A stretch of 53,908 nucleotides of DNA from JAVBPA01 sp031549925 (lineage in GTDB: Bacteria; Bacillota; Clostridia; Oscillospirales; CAG-272): the NCBI GenBank assembly GCA_031549925.1, contig JAVBPA010000044.1:1-53908 (forward strand), written 5' to 3'. Position 1 is the first letter of the stretch. Each line of letters starts with the position of its first letter. The notes under the pieces were generated by a model that searched no databases, was not told the origin of the DNA, and worked only from the letters and a program-made list of their open reading frames with translations. The position numbers were made by a program, and so were the translations under genes. This document shows, piece after piece, positions 18,968 through 27,955 of this stretch.

Positions 18968-19447
18968 ATGAAAAACTTTTTACAGCTTCTTGAAAATGAT
19001 TCACGTCTTACACCGGAACAGCTTGCTGTTATGTGTGATAAAGAAGTTGGAGATATAAAAAAATTAATTGAAAACTATGAAAAAGAAGGCATTATTCTAG
19101 GATATAAGACTATAATCGACTGGGACAGAACGGACAGGGAATATATAACCGCTTTAATTGAATTAAAAGTTACTCCTCAGAGAGACAGAGGATTTGATCA
19201 AATTGCGGAAAAAATTTATAATTTCCCGGAAGTTCAATCTGTATTTTTAATGTCCGGTTCATATGATTTGTGTGTTATCATAGAGGGAAGAACAATGCGT
19301 GAAGTGGCATTTTTTGTGGCTCGAAAATTAGCTCCTCTGGAATTTATTGTTTCAACCGCAACTCATTTCGTCCTGCGTAAATATAAAGACAAAGGAACAA
19401 TATACGGTTCCCCTGAAGTTGATGACAGAGGGAACGGTATAATATGA
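18968..19447 (+). CDS. Lrp/AsnC family transcriptional regulator
   Basis: A 159-residue regulator that senses amino acids. It has an N-terminal winged-helix part (residues 1-55: LTPEQLAVMCDKEVGDIKKL, then EGIILGYKTIIDW) and a C-terminal RAM/ligand-binding beta-alpha-beta domain (ITALIELKVTPQRD ... VFLMSGSYDLCVIIEG). The gene overlaps the aminotransferase by four bases (ATGA), so the two are translationally coupled, and it probably controls that enzyme. AAGGAG precedes its ATG. Confidence 0.88.
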   Translation: MKNFLQLLENDSRLTPEQLAVMCDKEVGDIKKLIENYEKEGIILGYKTIIDWDRTDREYITALIELKVTPQRDRGFDQIAEKIYNFPEVQSVFLMSGSYDLCVIIEGRTMREVAFFVARKLAPLEFIVSTATHFVLRKYKDKGTIYGSPEVDDRGNGII

Positions 19448-20613
19448 TTAATTACAACGATTTCTTATCGGGCAAAGTAACAAAGCTGAAGCCTTCAGGT
19501 ATACGAAAATTTTTCGATATGCTTGATGAAATGAAAGATGTAATTTCACTTACAGTAGGTCAGCCTGATTTTGTAACTCCTTGGCATATAAGAGAAGCCG
19601 GAATTGCGAGTTTAGAAAAAGGAAAAACATATTATACTTCAAACAGCGGTTTACTGGATTTAAGAAAAGAAATTTCAAAATATTTGATTCGAAGATTTAA
19701 TTTGCAATATGACCCGAAAGATGAAATAATAGTCACAATCGGCGGAAGCGAAGCTATAGATTTGGCAGTCAGAACTATAATTGAAACTGGTGATGAAGTA
19801 ATAATTCCTCTGCCTGCTTTTGTTTGTTATGAACCTATTGTAGAACTGTCAGGCGGTATACCTGTTATTATTGAAACAAAACAATGTAATAACTTTAAAC
19901 TGACAGCAGAAGAATTACTATCGGCTATAACTCCTAAAACTAAACTTTTGATATTATCTTATCCAAATAATCCGACAGGAGCGATAATGACCGAAGAGGA
20001 TCTTGCACCGCTCGTTAATATCATAAAAGAAAAAAATATTATGGTATTGTCCGATGAAATTTATGCTGAATTAACATACGGAAGAAAACATGTATCTATA
20101 TCTTCGTTTGAAAATATGCGTGAAAGAACAATTGTTTCCAGCGGATTTTCAAAAGCTTATGCTATGACCGGATGGCGCCTTGGATATATATGCGCTCCCG
20201 CAGAAATATCAAAACAAATGTATAAGATACATCAATTTGCAATAATGTGCGCTCCTACTGCAAGTCAATACGCTGCTATAGAAGCTTTGCGTGAAGGGGA
20301 TAGCGATATTGAATATATGGCGGATGAATACAACCGGCGCAGAAGATTTATAATAAACAGAATAAAATCTATAGGAATAGATTGTTTTGATGCCGAAGGT
20401 GCATTCTATGCTTGGATAAATATATCAAAATTCGGATTAACCAGTGAAAAATTTTGCGAAAGACTTCTTTTTGAAAAAGGAGTAGCGATAGTTCCGGGAA
20501 CAGCTTTCGGTGAATGCGGAGAAGGATTTGCCCGTATTTCATATGCGTATTCAATTAAACATATAACAACAGCTCTTGAAAAAATTGAGGAATTTATTAA
20601 TTTATTAAATTAA
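19444..20613 (+). CDS. pyridoxal phosphate-dependent class I/II aminotransferase
   Basis: A 389-residue fold-type I aminotransferase, cytoplasmic, probably transferring an amino group between an amino acid and 2-oxoglutarate. PLP residues are visible: N176 (YPNNPTGA), D204 (VLSDEIYAEL), K237 (SSGFSKAYAMTGWRLGY) and a late ARISYAYS Arg. The sequence is of the aspartate/aromatic PatA-like group common in Clostridia beside an Lrp regulator. Translation is coupled to that regulator by ATGA. A terminator follows at 20616-20654. The amino acid specificity cannot be read from sequence. Confidence 0.9.
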   Translation: MINYNDFLSGKVTKLKPSGIRKFFDMLDEMKDVISLTVGQPDFVTPWHIREAGIASLEKGKTYYTSNSGLLDLRKEISKYLIRRFNLQYDPKDEIIVTIGGSEAIDLAVRTIIETGDEVIIPLPAFVCYEPIVELSGGIPVIIETKQCNNFKLTAEELLSAITPKTKLLILSYPNNPTGAIMTEEDLAPLVNIIKEKNIMVLSDEIYAELTYGRKHVSISSFENMRERTIVSSGFSKAYAMTGWRLGYICAPAEISKQMYKIHQFAIMCAPTASQYAAIEALREGDSDIEYMADEYNRRRRFIINRIKSIGIDCFDAEGAFYAWINISKFGLTSEKFCERLLFEKGVAIVPGTAFGECGEGFARISYAYSIKHITTALEKIEEFINLLN

Positions 20614-20615
20614 AC

Positions 20616-20654
20616 AAAAAATCATCCTGTATCAAAAAAATCAGGATGATTTTT
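20616..20654. terminator. Bidirectional terminator hairpin
   Basis: AAAAATCATCCTG pairs with CAGGATGATTTTT and A and T tracts flank it, so it can end the aminotransferase transcript (plus) and the sugar isomerase transcript (minus). Confidence 0.85.
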
Positions 20655-20716
20655 ACTTTTTGAAAAAGTAACAAAACATTTATTTTATTCTTTGGTGATA
20701 TAGGGGATATAATTTA

Positions 20717-21481
20717 TTACCAACCTATTGATTTTAAATATTCACGGCTTAGTTTTGCTGCTTCCATGGAAGTCATTCCTACGGCAAAATCTTGTTCGAC
20801 AACTACATACTTAGTGCCGGCTTTTATAGCCGCATCAAGTATAGAAGCCATATCCTGAATTCCGTGACCTATAGGACGGAATTCGAATCCATTTGATTTT
20901 GTACCGTAATAATCTTTAATGTGAAGTACCGGAACTCTGTTTTTATATTTGTTGATGTATGCTACAGGATCTTGTCCGGCAACCCCGACCCAGCATACGT
21001 CCAATTGAGCAGCTAATAATTCCGCAGGAACCGTGTTATATAAATAATCAAGTCCGAATGAACCGTCGGATATTTTTTCAAATTCAAAATCATGATTATG
21101 ATATAATAATTGAATACCTGATTTTTTGCATGTATTTCCAATATCAATTATTTTTTTTAATATATCGTCAAATTCCGCTACTCCTGGCCGTATACCTCCG
21201 GCAAGATACGGAATAACAATATATTTGCTTCCGAGTGCAATACAATTTTCGATATTTTTATTAACATCCGAAATTAACGATTCGATCGATGCATGCATTG
21301 ATGTAACCGAAAAACCGAAATTATTTAAAATATTCCGGTATTCTTCCGCACTTTCCGCTAATATATCTGAAACTTCTAAATAATCATAACCGATTTCTTT
21401 TATGCTTTCTAATGCTGATAATAAATCATTAGATATATAATCTCGAACTGTATAAAGCTGAAGCGCAACAGGCAACGGCAT
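20717..21481 (-). CDS. sugar phosphate isomerase/epimerase
   Basis: A 254-residue xylose-isomerase-like TIM-barrel protein. The start is the ATG at 21481 (MPLPVALQLYTVRDYIS), placed seven bases after a perfect GAGGTGA; a longer frame would run into pnp. Metal-site strands are visible: LQLYTVRD, YDYLEVSD, IQLLYHNHDFEFEK, LLAAQLDVCWVGVAG, VPVLHIKDYYG and KYVVVEQDF. This order fits inosose dehydratase or hydroxypyruvate-isomerase-type members. It starts about 70 bases after the end of pnp on the same strand. Confidence 0.78.
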   Translation of the reverse strand: MPLPVALQLYTVRDYISNDLLSALESIKEIGYDYLEVSDILAESAEEYRNILNNFGFSVTSMHASIESLISDVNKNIENCIALGSKYIVIPYLAGGIRPGVAEFDDILKKIIDIGNTCKKSGIQLLYHNHDFEFEKISDGSFGLDYLYNTVPAELLAAQLDVCWVGVAGQDPVAYINKYKNRVPVLHIKDYYGTKSNGFEFRPIGHGIQDMASILDAAIKAGTKYVVVEQDFAVGMTSMEAAKLSREYLKSIGW

Positions 21482-21548
21482 TAAAATCACCTCTTTATTA
21501 AAAATCTTATATAATAAATTAATTTTAACTGCATCAACTGTTTTTATT

Positions 21549-23648
21549 TTACGGCTTTGGAATTGCGTCCTTGTGTGATAAATTAATGCGGCCTTTTTCA
21601 TCTACACCTAAATATTTAACCGCAAACTTATCTCCTACATTACAAACATCTTCGACTTTTTCAACACGGCTGTGTGCCAGTTTTGATATATGAACGAGTC
21701 CTTCTTTTCCGGGAGCAAATTCGACAAACGCACCTATCGGAATAATTCTGGTGACAACACCTTCGTAAATCACACCTACTTCGGGTTCAAAGACAATACC
21801 TTTTATAATTTTTTCCGCTGCTAAGCCGCTGTCGCGATTGACTGCCGATATATAAATTGTTCCGTCTTCTTCAATGTCTATTTTTGTTCCTGTATCGGCT
21901 ACTATTTTTTGAATTACTTTTCCGCCTGTTCCGATTACTTCCCGTATTTTATCCACATCTATTTTCATGACTATTATTTTAGGAGCGTAAGGAGAAATTT
22001 CATCGCGCGGTTTATCTATTGCTTTTAACATAATATCGTCTATTATATAACAGCGTGCTTTATGAGTTGTTATCAAAGCTTCTTTGATAATTTCCGGAGT
22101 TAATCCGTCTATTTTTAAATCCATTTGTATGGATGTTATTCCTTTATGAGTTCCAGCGACTTTGAAATCCATATCACCGTAAAAGTCTTCAAGCCCCTGA
22201 ATATCTATCATAGTCATCCAGTTGTCGCCTTCTGTAATAAGACCGCATGATATACCCGCTACAGGTGCTGTTATCGGAACACCGGCATCCATTAAAGCAA
22301 GTGTTGATCCGCAAACCGATGCCTGCGATGTTGATCCGTTTGATGATATAACTTCCGAAACACATCTTATTGCATATGGGAAAACACTTTCATCCGGTAA
22401 TACGGGAATCAGGGAACGTTCAGCTAAAGCACCATGACCGATTTCACGTCTTCCGGGACTTCTTACAGCTTTTGCTTCACCTGTACTGTAACCCGGCATG
22501 TTGTAATGATGCATATAACGTTTGCTGTCTTCTTCATCAATACCGTCAAGAATTTGTTTATCCCCGATAGCGGCAAGAGTGGCGATAGTTAAAACCTGTG
22601 TTTGACCGCGTGTAAACATTCCGCTTCCGTGAACGCGGGGAAGTATTCCGACCTCAGCAGAAAGCTGACGTATTTGATCAAGTTTTCTTCCGTCGACGCG
22701 CTTTCCTATAAGAAGCCAATTGCGGACAACTTCTTTTTGTATTTTATATAGTATTTCTTCTATTTCTATATCAGCTGCCGCTTCATCATCATATTTATAT
22801 GAAAACTTATTTAAAACAGCTTCTTTTATCGGAAGCATACGTTCATCGCGTATATTTTTATCGTCTGTATCGAGAGCAATTTTTACATCATCAATTACCA
22901 TGTTTTTTACTTCTTCATAATAATCATGATCTATTTCGTGAGGTTCATATGCAAATTTTTCTTTTCCGATTTCCATAGTAATATCGGCAATAAATCCGCA
23001 GATCTTTTTAATTTCACTGTGAGCCAGCATTATCGCACTGTACATATCTGCGTCGGAAACTTCTTTCGCTCCGGCTTCAATCATAACAACTTTTTCAAAT
23101 GTTCCGGCTACAGTAAGTTCAAGTGTACTTTTTTCACGCTGTTCAAGAGTGGGATTTACAATAAATTCACCGTCAACCATACCTATGAAAACGCCGCCGA
23201 TAGGTCCGTTCCAAGGTATATCGGAAATAGATAATGCTATAGAAGAACCGATCATACCCGCAATTTCAGGTGAACAATCGTTATCAACAGATAAAACTGT
23301 CATATTAATAACAACATCGTTTCGTAAATCCTTAGGGAAAAGCGGACGTGTCGGACGGTCTATAACACGCGATGTTAAAATTGCCTTATCTGTTGGTCTG
23401 CCTTCACGGCGGTTATAACTTCCGGGAACTCTGCCGACAGCATAAAGACGTTCTTCAAAATCGACTGAAAGAGGTAAAAAATTTATTCCGTCGCGAGGTT
23501 TTTCGCTTGCTGTGACAGTAGCTAATATAACTGTATCACCATAACGGACAAGACAAGAACCGTTAGCAAGCTGTGCCATTTTACCTGTTTCAATTATTAA
23601 AGGTCTGCCTGCCAGTGAATATTCAAATTTTTTGAACTTCTCAAACAT
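21549..23648 (-). CDS. pnp: polyribonucleotide nucleotidyltransferase (PNPase)
   Basis: PNPase degrades RNA 3' to 5' using phosphate and is a degradosome component. The 699 residues show the full order: RNase PH domain 1 (residues about 10-140, VRYGDTVILATVTAS), an alpha-helical linker, RNase PH domain 2 (about 310-540, GQTQVLTIATLAAIGDKQ and VCGSTLALMDAGVPI), KH domain (IREVIGTGGKVIQKI) and S1 domain (YEGVVTRIIPIGAFVEFAPG). GGAGG precedes ATG. It lies downstream of rpsO, the classic arrangement, with a long hairpin and two tandem repeats in the 208-base gap that may control its expression. Confidence 0.97.
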   Translation of the reverse strand: MFEKFKKFEYSLAGRPLIIETGKMAQLANGSCLVRYGDTVILATVTASEKPRDGINFLPLSVDFEERLYAVGRVPGSYNRREGRPTDKAILTSRVIDRPTRPLFPKDLRNDVVINMTVLSVDNDCSPEIAGMIGSSIALSISDIPWNGPIGGVFIGMVDGEFIVNPTLEQREKSTLELTVAGTFEKVVMIEAGAKEVSDADMYSAIMLAHSEIKKICGFIADITMEIGKEKFAYEPHEIDHDYYEEVKNMVIDDVKIALDTDDKNIRDERMLPIKEAVLNKFSYKYDDEAAADIEIEEILYKIQKEVVRNWLLIGKRVDGRKLDQIRQLSAEVGILPRVHGSGMFTRGQTQVLTIATLAAIGDKQILDGIDEEDSKRYMHHYNMPGYSTGEAKAVRSPGRREIGHGALAERSLIPVLPDESVFPYAIRCVSEVISSNGSTSQASVCGSTLALMDAGVPITAPVAGISCGLITEGDNWMTMIDIQGLEDFYGDMDFKVAGTHKGITSIQMDLKIDGLTPEIIKEALITTHKARCYIIDDIMLKAIDKPRDEISPYAPKIIVMKIDVDKIREVIGTGGKVIQKIVADTGTKIDIEEDGTIYISAVNRDSGLAAEKIIKGIVFEPEVGVIYEGVVTRIIPIGAFVEFAPGKEGLVHISKLAHSRVEKVEDVCNVGDKFAVKYLGVDEKGRINLSHKDAIPKP

Positions 23649-23680
23649 TAAATTAAAATTCCTCCGATATATAAATAAAA

Positions 23681-23752
23681 AAATTAACTGTATAAAATTG
23701 TGTTTTATAAAAACCCAAAAATTAACCTTGTAAAATTGTGTTTTATAAAAAC
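23681..23752. repeat. tandem repeat in the pnp 5' region
   Basis: Two copies of a roughly 34-base unit (23681-23714 and 23719-23752) share AAAATTGTGTTTTATAAAA. Read on the minus strand each contains TATAAAA-CACAA-TTTTATA or a near copy, a small AT-rich hairpin, 33-100 bases before the pnp start. Confidence 0.75.
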
Positions 23753-23768
23753 TAAAAATTTACAACTT

Positions 23769-23816
23769 CAGGTCAGAAGCAGGAAGTTGAATGCGTACAT
23801 TCCGGCCTCTGACCTG
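23769..23816 (-). promoter_or_regulatory. rpsO-pnp intercistronic hairpin
   Basis: CAGGTCAGA (23769-23777) pairs with TCTGACCTG (23808-23816), and inside it GAATG-CGTA-CATTC forms an apical stem. No T-run follows on the minus strand, so it looks less like a terminator than a processing site, as known for the RNase III-cleaved stem between rpsO and pnp of E. coli. The function is inferred. Confidence 0.6.
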
Positions 23817-23856
23817 ATTTTGCTGTTTAAAAATTATAGCAATAACAAAAACTATA

Positions 23857-24120
23857 TTACTTTCTGATTCCGAGCTGTTCTATTATGACACGATAACGAT
23901 TAATATCTTTTTTCATCAAATAGTTTAAGAGGTTACGGCGGTGTCCTACCATTTTCAACAAGCCGCGGCGGCTGTGATGGTCTTTGTTATTTGATTTTAA
24001 ATGTTCTGTCAGATTATTAATTCTTGCTGTCAAAATAGCAATTTGAACTTCGGGAGAACCTGTATCTCCTTCATGGATTTTATATTGCTCGATAATTCCG
24101 GACTTTTCTTCTTTTTGCAT
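23857..24120 (-). CDS. rpsO: 30S ribosomal protein S15
   Basis: An 87-residue primary 16S rRNA-binding protein of the small subunit platform. Typical S15 motifs are present: HEGDTGSPEVQIAILTARIN, HLKSNNKDHHSRRGLLKMVG and RRNLLNYLMKKDINRY. The length is that of the family. The start is supported by GAGGTG. A roughly 120-base structured leader precedes it. Confidence 0.98.
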   Translation of the reverse strand: MQKEEKSGIIEQYKIHEGDTGSPEVQIAILTARINNLTEHLKSNNKDHHSRRGLLKMVGHRRNLLNYLMKKDINRYRVIIEQLGIRK

Positions 24121-24130
24121 TTTCTTTCAC

Positions 24131-24242
24131 CTCATAAAAAATAAATATGCGTCATACACAGCAGACGGCGGGTGAAAACGGCATCACGCATTCAAAAAGT
24201 TACATGCCCTTATTCCGTCAACCGAGTGCGGCGCATCATACA
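24131..24242 (-). promoter_or_regulatory. candidate structured rpsO leader
   Basis: Read on the minus strand, GACGG (24215-24219) can pair with CCGTC (24164-24168), enclosing a GGCAT/ATGCC stem (24204-24208 with 24180-24184). A 12-base near-repeat (TGTGTATGATGC, TGTGTATGACGC) flanks the structure. S15 is known to repress its own mRNA through leader structures in several bacteria, including Geobacillus. Whether this leader binds S15 is untested. Confidence 0.5.
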
Positions 24243-24248
24243 CAAGAT

Positions 24249-24277
24249 ATAGTATCATAAAAATTATATAATGTAAA
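24249..24277 (-). promoter_or_regulatory. Sigma-A promoter of rpsO
   Basis: On the minus strand TTTACA (24272-24277), 17-base spacer, TACTAT (24249-24254). It gives a leader of about 120 bases. The stretch 24278-24461 upstream is AT-rich and holds nothing else recognisable. Confidence 0.55.
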
Positions 24278-24461
24278 TAGAAAAAGCATTTATTTTATAC
24301 ATTTTTTACAAATGAGAAATAAACCATCAAATTGAATTTTATATATTGTAAAACAATTTAAAATTTTATTAAAAAGAAAGCCTTAATATAGACATATGTT
24401 ATAAAAAAATTACAGTTGTTATTTATTTTTATACGGACTATTTAATAATAGTTATTATATA

Positions 24462-25238
24462 TTAAACAATTTTTACTTCTGTATTATTTTCATTGAATTT
24501 ATTCATCATTTCATCCGGACAGTAATTTGTAATAATACAATTAATTTGTTCAATTTTGCTGTAATTAACCATAGCATTTTTTTTATATTTGCTTGAATCT
24601 GTTAATATATATTTTCTTTTTGAATGATCAAGCGCTAATCTGTTTAATCTTGCAGTATCAAAATCCGTTGTTGTAAATCCGTTTTCATCATAGCCGTCAG
24701 TTCCGAGAAAACATTTATTGAAATGCAAATCACGAAAAGCTTCTTCTGTAATGAATCCATAAAAATCTCTTCTTTCCGGACGGTATATACCTCCGATTAA
24801 AATCACCTGAGTAAATTTGCTCAATAAATTTAAATTAACAAGCGAAGTAGTAAATATTTTTAACGAATTCAATTTTCCTTCTTCGATTCGTTTTGTCAGA
24901 GCCATACACATATGCGGAAGAGTTGTTCCCGTATCAAGAAATAGAATATCATGATTTTCTATAAAATCTGCGGCAGCAATTCCAATACGGATTTTTTCTT
25001 CGACACAGCTTGTTTCAAGTCTTTCGTAAGTATAATTATTGTCATTTGCGCTGGCAAGCGAAATACCGCCGTATGTCCGAAGAATTAAACCCTCTTTTTC
25101 CAAAGAAATAAATATACGCCTCGCTGTTGATTCTGAAATCCCAAGTAATTTTACCACATCGTCAATTGTCAGTTGATTTGTCAGTTTTAGTGCGTTTAAA
25201 ATTTCTTGTTCGCGTTTTTTTATTCCATTTCTGTCCAT
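24462..25238 (-). CDS. DeoR/GlpR family transcriptional regulator
   Basis: A 258-residue repressor of sugar or polyol genes. The N-terminal DeoR helix-turn-helix spans residues 8-58 (REQEILNALKLTNQLTIDDV, then GISESTARRIFISLEKEG and the LRTYGGISL wing). The C-terminal sensor has the phosphosugar-binding signatures FLDTGTTLPHMC, FTTSLVNLNLLSK, VILIGGIYRPERRDF and CFLGTDGYDENGFTT. It lies 65 bases after the class III aminotransferase on the same strand and may regulate it. The effector is probably a sugar phosphate. Confidence 0.88.
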   Translation of the reverse strand: MDRNGIKKREQEILNALKLTNQLTIDDVVKLLGISESTARRIFISLEKEGLILRTYGGISLASANDNNYTYERLETSCVEEKIRIGIAAADFIENHDILFLDTGTTLPHMCMALTKRIEEGKLNSLKIFTTSLVNLNLLSKFTQVILIGGIYRPERRDFYGFITEEAFRDLHFNKCFLGTDGYDENGFTTTDFDTARLNRLALDHSKRKYILTDSSKYKKNAMVNYSKIEQINCIITNYCPDEMMNKFNENNTEVKIV

Positions 25239-25303
25239 TATTTTTATCTCGTTTCGAATTTATTATATTAAATTATAATAAAAATTTATTTTATTTCAAT
25301 GTA

Positions 25304-26863
25304 TTATATTTTAAAATTTTCTGTTATATAATCCGCTGCTTTTTCAATTTTGCCTAAAAGAAAATCTATAACAAATTTATCGGAAATAATAGGTGGTTTT
25401 AACAAAACTATAGGCGGACAATTTATTTTATAAAGCTGAGCCGAAATATCAATACACATTTCGTTTAGTTTATCGGCAAATTTTGCGGCAATTTCAAGCG
25501 ATTCAAATCTTATACCGCATAAAAACCCGAGTCCCTCAATGTTTTGTATAAGAGAAGGATATTTTTTTGCACACAAACATAATTGATTATGAAAATATTC
25601 GCTCGATTCCTTTATAAAATCTGAATTAACTGATGAAAATTCCATAGTGATCAAATACGCAAGAGAAGCGAGTTCCTCCTGACCGTTTGTGACAAGAGCA
25701 CCGAATAAATTCAACGAATCCATTTCATATGTGGTAATTATTTTGCTTGCGGGATATTCTCCTCCCGGGAAACCTTTTCCGATAACAACAAAATCCGGTG
25801 ATAAACCGTATTCACGGAAGAGAAACATGTTTTGATACCACATACAGCTTTGTATTTCATCAACTAATACCGGAGTATCGTATACATGGCATAATTTATA
25901 TGCTTTATGTAAAAATTCTGCTTCAAGCCGTATTGCTCCGTAATTCATTAAAATAATTTCGTGTAAAAATCCGGCTGTTTTATATTTACCTTCGTTATAG
26001 ATTTTTATTTTGTTTTCGAAATCAGCAGTATCGTTTATATTTATCGGTACAATTTTATAAATATCATTTTCTTCTATTTTTTTATAATAATTATTCCACA
26101 AACCGCGCATAGTTTGCGTTATTACAGTTGTACCGTGATAATTTGCTTCAGAACCGTTATTATAATCGCCGATAACTAAAAAAACAGGAATTCTTTCGTT
26201 ATATATCGGATCTTTGTAACTATTATCCAATTTATAAAACCTGGAAAGCATCATTTTTATTCCGGCTTCAACCGCTAAGCTTCCTGTTTCGAGATTTATA
26301 ACCCTGTTTAATATTTTGCTTTCTTTACAGGATAAGATATTGTCAGTTTCTTCTTCGGTTTTGCAATTGTTTATTTGCGAAACAATTCTTCTTTCACATA
26401 AACGTGTTATAAAACCTCTTGTGTTATTATGCGTAGCATTCGGTATACCTATTCTGCGCGCAGAATCTATTAATTTATATCCCGGGAAATTATGACCGAG
26501 AGAAGCATGGTAATGTTCGCTTTTACCTATAAAATATAATTTACCGTTTTCTCCTATTCTGGTAAAACCGTTGGCGGAAAGCGGGGAAGCTTTGAGATTT
26601 GATGCTTTTTTAAAAGCTGATGTGGGAGCTCCCGATAAATTATTTTCAAAAGTATCAATAACTTTGTTTCCTACATTTGATAACAATTTGTAATTTATAT
26701 TCTTAATTTCATCCGGATAAAAATCTATTTTTTTATTTACCGTTTCAAAAGCTTCCTCATACTTTATAAAACCTAAATAAACCGCTGCCTGTACAGCCGC
26801 AGCGGTATAATCTTTTCCCAATAAATCAGAAAGAGACAAAGAAATAGATTTTAACATTAACAT
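25304..26863 (-). CDS. class III aminotransferase
   Basis: A fold-type I, class III PLP enzyme of about 519 residues. The start is the ATG at 26863, nine bases after GAGG; longer frames add a hydrophobic stretch without a ribosome site. The PLP region is clear: VLVDEIQSCMWYQ with the Asp, and VVIGKGFPGGEYPASKI with the Schiff-base Lys. NLETGSLAVEAGIKM and HNNTRGFITRL fit the substrate and phosphate loops. An N-terminal region of about 100 residues precedes the core, longer than ordinary members. The neighbouring DeoR-type regulator hints at an amino-sugar or polyol substrate. Confidence 0.75.
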   Translation of the reverse strand: MLMLKSISLSLSDLLGKDYTAAAVQAAVYLGFIKYEEAFETVNKKIDFYPDEIKNINYKLLSNVGNKVIDTFENNLSGAPTSAFKKASNLKASPLSANGFTRIGENGKLYFIGKSEHYHASLGHNFPGYKLIDSARRIGIPNATHNNTRGFITRLCERRIVSQINNCKTEEETDNILSCKESKILNRVINLETGSLAVEAGIKMMLSRFYKLDNSYKDPIYNERIPVFLVIGDYNNGSEANYHGTTVITQTMRGLWNNYYKKIEENDIYKIVPININDTADFENKIKIYNEGKYKTAGFLHEIILMNYGAIRLEAEFLHKAYKLCHVYDTPVLVDEIQSCMWYQNMFLFREYGLSPDFVVIGKGFPGGEYPASKIITTYEMDSLNLFGALVTNGQEELASLAYLITMEFSSVNSDFIKESSEYFHNQLCLCAKKYPSLIQNIEGLGFLCGIRFESLEIAAKFADKLNEMCIDISAQLYKINCPPIVLLKPPIISDKFVIDFLLGKIEKAADYITENFKI

Positions 26864-26978
26864 AAACACTAACCTCTTAACATTTTTATATAATAATTCT
26901 ATATCTATATTATATATTATTTTTATATTCTTGTCAAGAAAATGAATGAAATATTTAAAAAATACTAAACATATCAAT

Positions 26979-27006
26979 CAAAAAAAGCGGATTTTACTCC
27001 GCTTTT
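26979..27006 (-). terminator. terminator after the Cys-rich gene
   Basis: On the minus strand AAAAGCGGA and TCCGCTTTT form a stem with a six-base loop followed by a T-run, 15 bases after the gene that stops at 27021. Confidence 0.85.
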
Positions 27007-27020
27007 AATTAAAGGTTTTT

Positions 27021-27812
27021 TTAGTTATTTAATTGCCTGTATGACGGCGGGCTGAATTCAGAAGTCGGGAAATCCATACGGCGGAATAATGTACAAGGAT
27101 CACTGTCTTCTGTCGAGATACATTCTTTATCCGGAACAGAATAATCAGCAGCGCTTATTATGTGTTGGCAGGGACGTTCCATCCGTATAACTGAAAAGAA
27201 ACCAAGAGTTATCGCAAGATTTTTACCGTCTTCATAAGATTCAACCAGATTACCATTACAGTATGAACATACAATGTTGGGTATATCATCAACGCAAACG
27301 CATGCACAGCAGCATTTACGTTTTTCGGTAATTTCAACGTCGAGTACGACAGGATCAGCTATTTCGCAAACAGCTACGGGAAGATTTGTTTCTCCGCCGT
27401 TTTCATATGTAGGCGAACAGAAGCATCCCGTAGGATCACTCTTGAATATTTTTACGCAGCCTTCGCTTCCGAATAAAATAACCTTTTTTTCACATGCGGT
27501 AATGCCTTCAAATTCCTGAGGTTTGCCCGGGCTTATGCAACCTTCGCATAAAATTTTTACCCAAAAACGGATAATAACCTGATAAAAACCGCGATTGAAT
27601 TGTATCGGTTCAACAGTTAACTGCGTCCATACGACATGCGCGCATTTTACACGAATATTTGATGTTTTTTCTATTATATCCTGCCCGCATTCGGTTAGGA
27701 ATACTCTACTGCGTTCAAAACAATCTTTATCTCGGCAGCTATCAAATATGCGGTTTACATCAATGCATATTTCCGATTTCCCACCGGACTGACAATTATT
27801 GCGGTCAGCCAT
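27021..27812 (-). CDS. cysteine-rich protein, possible spore coat component
   Basis: I do not recognise a named family. The 263-residue protein has 23 cysteines, including a CCCACVCVDD run near residue 168 and CSYC. It has no signal peptide or membrane segment. Hydrophobic beta-type stretches (QFNRGFYQVIIRFWVKIL, AITLGFFSVIRME) alternate with Cys clusters. Such composition is typical of spore coat or exosporium proteins and of metal-binding proteins; the host is a spore former (Spo0A at 38528). AGGAGG precedes the ATG. A candidate sporulation-type -10 element at 27875-27882 lies upstream. The gene has its own terminator, so it is monocistronic. Confidence 0.55.
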   Translation of the reverse strand: MADRNNCQSGGKSEICIDVNRIFDSCRDKDCFERSRVFLTECGQDIIEKTSNIRVKCAHVVWTQLTVEPIQFNRGFYQVIIRFWVKILCEGCISPGKPQEFEGITACEKKVILFGSEGCVKIFKSDPTGCFCSPTYENGGETNLPVAVCEIADPVVLDVEITEKRKCCCACVCVDDIPNIVCSYCNGNLVESYEDGKNLAITLGFFSVIRMERPCQHIISAADYSVPDKECISTEDSDPCTLFRRMDFPTSEFSPPSYRQLNN

Positions 27813-27955
27813 TTAAATCGGTCCTCCTATTATGTTAAATCGTAAGCTTATAAATGATTATAAGTCTTCGTTACATAATATGCTGCTGGGACTCCAATAG
27901 TGAAAATTATTTGCGGTTCACTTGTATTCCCGGGTTTTATAATTTATGCAAAAAA

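Noticed and set aside
21482..21601. Longer start for the sugar isomerase overlapping pnp
   Set aside because: The extension would overlap pnp and the strong GAGGTGA site lies just before 21481.
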